This document shows, piece after piece, positions 57,962 through 64,000 of a stretch of DNA of 64,000 nucleotides. Numbering within the stretch: the stretch's first letter is position 1; every line of letters begins with the position of its first letter. Location of the stretch: NCBI GenBank assembly GCA_900540905.1, contig UQHR01000006.1:1-64000 (forward strand), in the 5' to 3' direction. Source of the DNA: an uncultured Collinsella sp. (GTDB lineage: Bacteria; Actinomycetota; Coriobacteriia; Coriobacteriales; Coriobacteriaceae). Below the pieces are notes generated by a model. It was not told the DNA's origin. It worked only from the letters and a program-made list of their open reading frames with translations, and made no database searches. The position numbers were made by a program, and so were the translations under genes.

Positions 57962-58765
57962 TTAGGCGGTGGCGATGATGAGGGTTGGGGCGCCGGCGTC
58001 GGTGGCCTCGGCGATTGAGGTGGCGACGGCGCCGTCGGGGTCACGGTCCATCACGATGGTGTCGACATCGGTAAGTTCGGCGAAGCGGTACATGCCGCGT
58101 CCGTTGACCTTGCTCGCGTCCATGAGGGCGACGCCTCGACGCGCGGCGGCGATCATGGCCGTTTTGGTCTCGGCCATCTGCGGAAAGTCGGTAGTAAAGC
58201 CACAGCCGGGAACAAAGGCGCCGGGGCACATGATGGCGAGGTCGGCGTGAACCATCTGCAGCGCCTGCATGGTGAGCGGACCGTACAGATAGCGGTGTCC
58301 TTTGCGCAGTGCGCCGCCCAGCATGACGACGTCGACCGAGGGCATGCTCTCGTCGATGTAATCGGCGATCGTAATGTCTGCCGTGATGACGGTGATGCCG
58401 TCGCGCTGGTCGAGGAGCCGGACAAATTCGAGCGCGGTGGTGCCCGAGTCGACGAGCAGGGTGTCGCCGTCGCTGACGAGTTCAATGGCACTTTGCGCGA
58501 TGGCCTGCTTGGCGGCCACGTTGACGTTAATGCGCCGATCCTGCGTGGAGACGGTCAGGCGCTTGTGGAGCGACACAGCGCCACCATGCGTGCGGCGCAG
58601 TTTGCCGGACTCGGCGAGGGCGTCCAAATCAGCGCGAGCGGTGACAGAGGACACGCCAAAGGTCTGGGCGATTTCTGCCACCTGCACCGAGGCATTATGC
58701 TCGAGCATTTCCATGATGGCGGCACGGCGTTCGTCGGCGAAGGCGCGGTTTGTAGCTTGGGCCAT
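57962..58765 (-). CDS. DeoR-family regulator
   Basis: 267 residues. Winged helix VQVAEIAQTFGVSSVTARAD, sensor domain with LLVDSGTTALEFVRLL and CPGAFVPGCGFTTDFP. Divergent from the class II aldolase gene, which it probably controls; ligand likely a sugar phosphate. An AT-rich inverted repeat lies between the two genes. Confidence 0.9.
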   Translation of the reverse strand: MAQATNRAFADERRAAIMEMLEHNASVQVAEIAQTFGVSSVTARADLDALAESGKLRRTHGGAVSLHKRLTVSTQDRRINVNVAAKQAIAQSAIELVSDGDTLLVDSGTTALEFVRLLDQRDGITVITADITIADYIDESMPSVDVVMLGGALRKGHRYLYGPLTMQALQMVHADLAIMCPGAFVPGCGFTTDFPQMAETKTAMIAAARRGVALMDASKVNGRGMYRFAELTDVDTIVMDRDPDGAVATSIAEATDAGAPTLIIATA

Positions 58766-58822
58766 TGCTGCTCCATTCTCTGCCGATATTTGCAGGAATT
58801 ATGTTGAAACCATTTTCGTTCA

Positions 58823-58843
58823 TTTTCTTTTTGAGTAAGAAAA
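58823..58843. promoter_or_regulatory. TTTTCTT inverted repeat in the DeoR/aldolase gap
   Basis: TTTTCTT-TTTGAGT-AAGAAAA in the divergent promoter region 58766-59100, a possible DeoR operator. The rest of this gap includes an AT-rich promoter region and a 5' leader of the aldolase. Confidence 0.4.
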
Positions 58844-59100
58844 CGCCTTTCGATTACTTATCTTTTCTATAAAAGAAAGCCACTCGACGCTCAAAACTCA
58901 ATATCGAACACGTGCGCTCGGCACAAAACCCTTCCGTTTGCTTTTCAAAAATGAAGGCTCGACCTCGCGCAACGACAATATCTCGTGCATTTATGCCCGC
59001 CGAATTTCATACAATGGGCGCAGCAAAACGCAAGGTAAAACGCCTTGCGGACACGTACGCCCGATGTCCAGATGCGGGCGAGGGAGAGGAGCAAACGCTC

Positions 59101-59958
59101 ATGGCACTTGTTACCACCGAAAAGATGCTCAAGGACGCTCGGGCCGGCCACTACGCCGTTGGCGCGTTCAACGTCGAGAACCTCGAGTTTGTTATGGCTG
59201 TTCTGGCCGCTGCCGAGGAGACCAAGTCCCCCGTCATCATGCAGACCACCCCGGGCACCATCAAGACCGCTGGCCTGGATTACTTCTACGGTATGGTCAA
59301 GGCTGCCGCCGAGCGCGCTTCCGTGCCCGTCGCTCTGCACCTCGATCACGGCGATGGCTATGACCGCTGCATGCAGGCCTTCCGCACTGGCTACACCTCC
59401 GTCATGATCGACGGTTCGCACGAGTCCTTCGAGGACAACATCGCTCTGACCAAGTCCGTCGCCGACGCTGGCCGCGCCATGGGCGTGCCCGTCGAGGCCG
59501 AGCTTGGCAAGGTTGGCGGCAAGGAGGATGACGGTCCCGCGGTTGAGGGCGAGAGCCCCTACACCGATCCGGCCGAGGCCAAGGAGTTCGTCGAGCGCAC
59601 CGGCTGCACCTCGCTGGCCATTGGCGTTGGCACCAGCCATGGCGTGTACACGAGCGATCCGCACATCGAGCAGTCCGTGGTCAAGGCCATCCGCGACGCC
59701 GTCGACGTGCCGCTGGTCCTGCACGGCACCTCCGGTGTGCCCGATGAGCAGGTCGCCGAGGCTGTGAAGAACGGCATCTGCAAGGTCAACTACGCTACCG
59801 AGCTGCGTCAGGCCTACACCAAGGGCTTCATGGCCTACATGGCCGAGAATCCTGCCTGCTTCGACCCCAAGAAGCCGGCCAAGGAGGGTATGCGTGAGAT
59901 CACCGAGCTGGTTAAGATCCGCATGACCAACCTCAACTCTGTGGGCAAAGCAGAGTAA
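59101..59958 (+). CDS. Class II fructose/tagatose-bisphosphate aldolase
   Basis: 285 residues. Zinc site HLDHGDGYD (about residue 82), SVMIDGSHESFEDNI, AELGKVGGKED and HGTSGVPDE with the second-half His. The size and lack of extra loops fit both GatY/KbaY tagatose- and fructose-bisphosphate enzymes. In this window tagatose 1,6-bisphosphate from LacC is a natural substrate. GAGGAG ten bases before the ATG; the open frame upstream to 58912 lacks a ribosome site. Confidence 0.9.
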   Translation: MALVTTEKMLKDARAGHYAVGAFNVENLEFVMAVLAAAEETKSPVIMQTTPGTIKTAGLDYFYGMVKAAAERASVPVALHLDHGDGYDRCMQAFRTGYTSVMIDGSHESFEDNIALTKSVADAGRAMGVPVEAELGKVGGKEDDGPAVEGESPYTDPAEAKEFVERTGCTSLAIGVGTSHGVYTSDPHIEQSVVKAIRDAVDVPLVLHGTSGVPDEQVAEAVKNGICKVNYATELRQAYTKGFMAYMAENPACFDPKKPAKEGMREITELVKIRMTNLNSVGKAE

Positions 59959-59991
59959 CAGCAAGGGTACTCCGACTCGCTACATATCCCG

Positions 59992-60116
59992 GGGAGGGAT
60001 GAGGGCTTAGTTCCCCAATCGTCCTCGGGCATGCAAAAAGCCTCGCTGCGCACTTCGTGCGGCGAGGCTTTTTGCCCCCTGCGGAAAGATTGGGGAACTA
60101 AGCCCTCGTCCCTCCC
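59992..60116. repeat. 29-bp inverted repeat enclosing a terminator
   Basis: GGGAGGGATGAGGGCTTAGT plus TCCCCAATC (59992-60020) mirrors 60088-60116 with one mismatch. Inside, AAAAAGCCTCGC...GCGAGGCTTTTT (60034-60073) is a bidirectional terminator for the aldolase gene. Confidence 0.88.
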
Positions 60117-60179
60117 AAGTTGACCTTCTCGAGGTCGTCGCCCTTGTGGCGTTAGGGCTGCGAATTTGGGATGGGAGGG

Positions 60180-60803
60180 TTACTTGGTTGTTAGGGTTAG
60201 CAGGTCGTTGGGGGTTTTGAGGTTGTAGGTGGCGTTTGGGATGTCTTGGTGTGATCCCCATGCTGCTCGGGCAAAACTGACCCCTGCTGAAGTTGCGCAT
60301 TGTTCGTCGTAGACGGTGTCGCCAACGTAGATGACGCTGTTGGGGTTTGCGCCCGTACGTCGGAGATATTCGAGCATGGGTGCGGGTGCGGGTTTGTGTT
60401 CGGTTGTGTCTTCGACAAGGATGATGTGCTCAAAATACGTATCGAAGCCAAGAGGTGCTATTTCTTCTGCGTATTCGTCGCGCGCGCGTGAGGAGACAAT
60501 GCCAAGATTGCAACCGCTATCGGCGAGTTTTGCGATGACTTCAAGCAAACCTGGAAACACGCTGATGGTGCTTTTAAAGCTGGCGGCAACTTGGCACCAG
60601 CGATCCAACGTTGCTTGCGAGTAGATTCCAAGTTTCTCAAGGGCATTCTTGCCGGGTATGCCGAGGGCAAATTCAAGCTCGTTTCGTGGGAGCGTTTTGC
60701 CGGTCTTTTCTTGGACAATCTGGGCAAGCGATGACAGAACGCTTTCTTCTGTATCTGCCAATGTTCCATCAACATCAAACACGATATGGTCAAAGTGCTT
60801 CAT
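60180..60803 (-). CDS. HAD-family phosphatase
   Basis: 207 residues. Motif I FDVDGTLADTEES (nucleophile Asp), motif II IVSSRAR, motif III with Lys of HKPAPAP, motif IV YVGDTVYDE. Phosphoglycolate-phosphatase-like subfamily with a helical cap. TAGGAG precedes the ATG. Substrate unknown. AT-richer than the sugar genes. Confidence 0.9.
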   Translation of the reverse strand: MKHFDHIVFDVDGTLADTEESVLSSLAQIVQEKTGKTLPRNELEFALGIPGKNALEKLGIYSQATLDRWCQVAASFKSTISVFPGLLEVIAKLADSGCNLGIVSSRARDEYAEEIAPLGFDTYFEHIILVEDTTEHKPAPAPMLEYLRRTGANPNSVIYVGDTVYDEQCATSAGVSFARAAWGSHQDIPNATYNLKTPNDLLTLTTK

Positions 60804-60859
60804 ATGGTTGCTCCTATCTGTTGTTTGCCTGCAAGTTTGATGCAGTGACAGAAGAAGGG

Positions 60860-61798
60860 CTAGCGGGATTTCTGCCTGGTGCTATCGAGATTCTGCCTCG
60901 CTGCTCGATAGCTCGAAGGAGTGCACCCCATTTGTTCTTTAAATACCTGGCCAAGATGGCTTGCTGTCGCAAAGCCGCATTGGCGCGCGACTGTCTGGAC
61001 CGTTCGCGTGGTGTGTGCCAAAAGTTCGCAAGCACGGTTTACGCGGTATGCGCGCAGATATGCCGCCGGGGTCGTTCCTGCGCAAGCTTCGATAATGCGG
61101 TAACACTCTCTTTCGCTTACGCCGGCTGCAGATGCTATCTGGGGCACATCTACAGCGGCTGCATAGTTTGCGCGGATAAAGTCCAGGATTGCCTTGAACT
61201 GTACGTCGCGGCTGGTCATCCAAGAGGCGTTGTCGGAGGAAAAGAGCGGTTCGGCCTTGGCGTAAATCTGAATCCAGAGCTCTGACAAGCTATTCCGAAG
61301 CGCCATCTCGTTCTGCGGCCGTTGAAGGTCGTGGTTAAAGGAACTCTTTAGCAAATCGATAAAGGGCATATCGTCGGGGTTGGTGGGCGACCATTTGAGC
61401 ACATCGACGCCTCGACATTGCAGCAAAGGATTGATATAGCGCTTTTGAAGGCGTCCCGCGGGATCGCCGAGCATCGACGGCTGAAAGATATGCAGCATTT
61501 GAATGGCTGGCGCCGAATTGGGTGATTGCAGGGTGCTGTGCAAAACGCCGCCGTTGATAAAGCCGACGGACCCTTCCTCAAAGCGCATGTGCTCATGAGC
61601 CGCACGCGTGCGATAGTCAATTGTTCCCTGCTCCATGTAGAAAAGCTCGACTTCGGAATGCCAATGCAAGGGGACGGAATTGCCCGGATAGCGAGCGAAT
61701 TCTGCGCGTTCGGCAATATAGGGCCAGTCTTCGGCGGTCTCGGGAAAGGCTTCCTCGCGTCCTCCGCGGTGCAATTCTATGTGATCCATGTTTCGCAT
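60860..61798 (-). CDS. AraC-family regulator with cupin sensor domain
   Basis: 312 residues. N-terminal cupin (VPLHWHSEVELFYMEQGTID, GGVLHSTLQSP) and a C-terminal AraC double helix-turn-helix (VPQIASAAGVSERECYRII, ARQCGFATASHLGQVFKEQ). Typical of regulators of glycoside or sugar genes. Start 61798 or 61789; neither has a strong ribosome site. The gap 61799-62286 upstream shows no gene I can support. Confidence 0.88.
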   Translation of the reverse strand: MRNMDHIELHRGGREEAFPETAEDWPYIAERAEFARYPGNSVPLHWHSEVELFYMEQGTIDYRTRAAHEHMRFEEGSVGFINGGVLHSTLQSPNSAPAIQMLHIFQPSMLGDPAGRLQKRYINPLLQCRGVDVLKWSPTNPDDMPFIDLLKSSFNHDLQRPQNEMALRNSLSELWIQIYAKAEPLFSSDNASWMTSRDVQFKAILDFIRANYAAAVDVPQIASAAGVSERECYRIIEACAGTTPAAYLRAYRVNRACELLAHTTRTVQTVARQCGFATASHLGQVFKEQMGCTPSSYRAARQNLDSTRQKSR

Positions 61799-62286
61799 GG
61801 CATCAGTATAAAGCGCGATGGGCTTAGATTGCTCTTGCCTGTTCGGGGAACGCCTTGTCTAGAGATGCTTGGAGCTTTTCGAATGATGCTCGCAAGTTGA
61901 GGCTCTGATTGGTTGACCGGTTGGTTTTTGTGGTGGGGGAGTCGAGGAGGCCGTTTCTCTGTGTCGGGGGGAAGGAGAAAAGGTTTGCATGTTTTAGGGA
62001 TGGCTGCTGTGCTGCGTCATTGGAAGAATGCATGCTTATGCGGCCTCCTCGATGTCCACCAAAAGGTTGCGCACGGGGTGTGCTGCTAGGTCCCGTGCGT
62101 TGGCAGTATTATGCCGCGGTCGTTGCAAAGAAGCGCTAAAGAAAGGCTTAATGAGGTTTGCAATTACGATGAAACCGCAGGTCAGAGGTACTGAGTAACA
62201 CTCTTGTAAGGTTTTGAGCTTAAGGGCTTTCTAAGGTTTGTGATGCGGATGTGGCGCGGGTGTGCGGGGCCTGTGAACGACTCGTT

Positions 62287-63276
62287 TTAGCGCTGCGGGG
62301 TCGCGGCACGAACTTGCTCGATGACCTTTTCCATCGTGGCGTCGATGCAGTCTTTTTTGAGCTCGCATTCCCAGATGGTTATGGGCGTCCAGCCCATTTC
62401 GGTAAGCGCTGCCACGGCGGCGCGGTCGCGCTCGACGTTGCGGCGGAACTTTGCCTCCCAAAACTCAACGTTGCGCTTGGGCTGGCTGGGCTTGCACTTG
62501 GGGCAGCGGTGCCAAAAGCAGCCGTTGACGAAGATGGCGATCTTGCGGCCGGGGAAGGCGATGTCGGGCTTGCCGGGAACCTTCCATTCCAAGCGATAAC
62601 CCGTAAGGCCCGCTGCGCGCAGGTGCTGTCGTACGAGCAGCTCGGGCTTGGTGTTGGCGCGCTTGTTGCCCTTCATGGACTTTTTGATGGCGGCGCGACG
62701 GCGGACCAGTTCGCGCTCGTCAGCGGAGAGGTCCGAGGTGTCGATACCGTCCAACAGACCTGGTTTGGGGTGTTTTTTGCTGCGGCGTTTGGTTTTGCGC
62801 TTGGGTTTGGCGGCAGGCTCGTCAGCCGTTGCGGTCTCGGCGTCGTTGGTGCTGCCGTTGGCCTCAAGCCGGTCTTCCTTCAGCTCAATCAGGGCATCAA
62901 TGAGCCCCTTGTCGGCGGGCATCCACTCAACGGTGGCAAGTGAGGTGCGCGGAATCCAGCGGATATCGAGTTGACGGTCATGCTTTTGCGGCTCGCCAGA
63001 CTCTTTGGCGAGCGAGCAGTAGTAGCACTCCATGGAGAGATGAAAATCGGGGTAGTCGTACTCGACGGTATAGAAATCGCGCAGGTTGGTGACTTTTACC
63101 TGCAGCTCTTCCATAAGCTCGCGGCGCACGGCGTCCTCGGGCGTTTCGCCTCGCATGAGCTTGCCGCCGGGAAACTCCCAAAGTCCCTGCATGTCGCCGT
63201 AGCCGCGCTGCACGGCAAGCAGCTCGTCGGATCCTTCCTTGCGAATGATCCCAGCGGCAACATGAACGGTCTTCAA
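62287..63276 (-). CDS. NUDIX hydrolase fused to a Vsr-type endonuclease
   Basis: 329 residues. Residues 1-135 are a MutT-like NUDIX domain with the box GKLMRGETPEDAVRRELMEE. Residues 140-185 are a Lys/Arg-rich linker. Residues about 195-325 are a very-short-patch-repair-like nuclease: MKGNKRANTKPELLVRQHL, PGKPDIAFPGRKIAIFVNGC, FWHRCPKCKPSQPKRNVEFW, WTPITIWECEL. A TTG start after AGGACTCC. NUDIX enzymes destroy damaged nucleotides or trim dNTPs; Vsr nicks DNA at T:G mismatches. No cytosine methylase gene is adjacent. Confidence 0.88.
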   Translation of the reverse strand: MKTVHVAAGIIRKEGSDELLAVQRGYGDMQGLWEFPGGKLMRGETPEDAVRRELMEELQVKVTNLRDFYTVEYDYPDFHLSMECYYCSLAKESGEPQKHDRQLDIRWIPRTSLATVEWMPADKGLIDALIELKEDRLEANGSTNDAETATADEPAAKPKRKTKRRSKKHPKPGLLDGIDTSDLSADERELVRRRAAIKKSMKGNKRANTKPELLVRQHLRAAGLTGYRLEWKVPGKPDIAFPGRKIAIFVNGCFWHRCPKCKPSQPKRNVEFWEAKFRRNVERDRAAVAALTEMGWTPITIWECELKKDCIDATMEKVIEQVRAATPQR

Positions 63277-63308
63277 CAGGAGTCCTCTCTCAACATCAAC
63301 ACGTGGCA

Positions 63309-63435
63309 GGGTAGCTAATTTGGGACGGGGCTATTTTGACTACCCCCATACGGCAGCTGATATTTGTCCCGACCTCAAATTAGTCGCTGGCAGTCAAAGG
63401 GTAGTCAAAATAGCCCCGTCCCAAATTAGCTACCC
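63309..63435. repeat. 37-bp perfect inverted repeat
   Basis: 63309-63345 and 63399-63435 are exact complements (outer ends GGGTAGCTAATTTGGGACGG and its mirror). The 53-base centre also pairs partly. It lies between the divergent NUDIX-Vsr and ABC genes. Confidence 0.92.
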
Positions 63436-63492
63436 GTACCTTACACAACGGTAAGGCAAGCGTAAGCCATATCGATGGTAGCCGATTCGTCT

Positions 63493-63528
63493 TCTTGCGA
63501 CTATAGATGCCGTAGACTAATCGCAAGA
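63493..63528 (+). promoter_or_regulatory. TCTTGCGA inverted repeat upstream of the ABC gene
   Basis: TCTTGCGA (63493-63500) and TCGCAAGA (63521-63528) flank CTATAGAT, a possible -10 region. Confidence 0.45.
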
Positions 63529-63539
63529 AAGGACTCGGT

Positions 63540-64000
63540 ATGCAAACCACGCAAGCAGCGACCCCGGTACTGGAGGTCGCGCATCTCGAAAAGGTATACG
63601 GTGCGCTGGGCAATGTGACCCGCGCGCTCAACGACGTCAACTTTACCGTCAATCGCGGCGAGTTCGTAGGCATCATGGGCGCCTCGGGCTCGGGTAAGTC
63701 GACGCTACTCAACTGCGTGTCGACCATCGACAGCGCCACGAGCGGCATCATTCGCATCAACGGCCAGGATGTGACGCGCATGAAGCAGGCCAAGCTCTCA
63801 CAGTTCCGCCGCGATGAGTTGGGCTTCATCTTCCAGGACTCCAACCTGCTCGATACGCTCACGGCACGCGAGAACATCGCCCTGCCGCTCACCATCGCCC
63901 GCGCAAACTCGGCAGAGATCTCGACCCGCGTGCAGGATGTGGCAGCGCGCCTGTCCATCAGTCAGGTGCTCGACAAGTATCCCTACCAGATGTCCGGCGG
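63540..64000 (+). CDS. ABC transporter ATP-binding protein (partial)
   Basis: The window ends in the gene. 153 residues are visible: Walker A GIMGASGSGKSTLLNCVSTI, Q-loop FIFQDSNLLDTLTARENI and the start of the signature MSGG. The pattern matches the MacB/BceA/LolD group that works with FtsX-like permeases, often for antimicrobial peptide resistance. AAAGGA precedes the ATG at 63540. Confidence 0.93.
   Translation, partial: MQTTQAATPVLEVAHLEKVYGALGNVTRALNDVNFTVNRGEFVGIMGASGSGKSTLLNCVSTIDSATSGIIRINGQDVTRMKQAKLSQFRRDELGFIFQDSNLLDTLTARENIALPLTIARANSAEISTRVQDVAARLSISQVLDKYPYQMSG

Noticed and set aside
61824..62033. 69-residue minus-strand frame upstream of the AraC gene
   Set aside because: No ribosome site or family resemblance; composition is like intergenic DNA. 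It could be a relic.
63309..63435. Bidirectional terminator
   Set aside because: The arms are far longer than needed, lack T-runs, and lie between divergent gene starts rather than ends.

Overview
The window is high-GC chromosomal DNA from an anaerobic actinobacterium, most like a gut Collinsella or a close relative in Coriobacteriia. This is inferred from gene content: an archaeal-looking topoisomerase I, tatA-tatC next to hypA-hypB, a long-form hibernation factor, a flavodiiron protein, and many sugar phosphotransferase (PTS) genes with strong GGAGG ribosome sites and some GTG/TTG starts. No database was consulted.

Layout. 1-610 holds intergenic repeats. 610-23100 is mostly housekeeping: a PLP aminotransferase, a STAS protein, tatA-tatC-hypA-hypB, topA, a zinc-ribbon membrane protein, tmk-holB-ricT, comFC, a DUF559-like protein, a candidate structured RNA leading into a solute-binding lipoprotein, raiA/hpf, degV, a dehydrogenase with a His/Cys-rich tail, a HEAT-like protein, an isocitrate-dehydrogenase-like enzyme and a SurA-like membrane protein. 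23100-24002 is a DUF2975/Cro regulator pair.

24700-60000 is a galactose/amino-sugar super-locus. A mannose-class PTS (IIA, YajC, IIB, IIC, IID), a GntR regulator, AgaS-like isomerase, NagA-like deacetylase, LacX-like epimerase, LacC-like kinase and YhcH-like protein fit uptake of N-acetylgalactosamine through tagatose 6-phosphate. Next come an orphan IIB with a changed active site, galM, lacR, a truncated lactose permease lacE, a LacI regulator, lacF, lacA-lacB and a second lacX-lacC, which form the tagatose-6-phosphate route for lactose/galactose. galK-galT with another LacI regulator supply the Leloir route, and a class II aldolase near the end could split tagatose 1,6-bisphosphate. Both routes meet at LacC; the duplicated lacX-lacC pair and a nagA relic show the locus grew by segment duplication.

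Between the sugar genes sit accessory modules: a Schlafen/AlbA-type regulator with an operator array, a damaged antitoxin/toxin pair, and two AAA ATPases each bounded by direct repeats. 60180-64000 holds a HAD phosphatase, an AraC regulator, a NUDIX-Vsr fusion and the start of an ABC ATPase gene.

The most unusual property is the density of palindromic intergenic elements. At least six families occur in two to four copies. In one family the stems change between copies while staying complementary, which points to conserved structure. One element family ends the reading frame of lacE inside its IIB domain and also interrupts a toxin gene.
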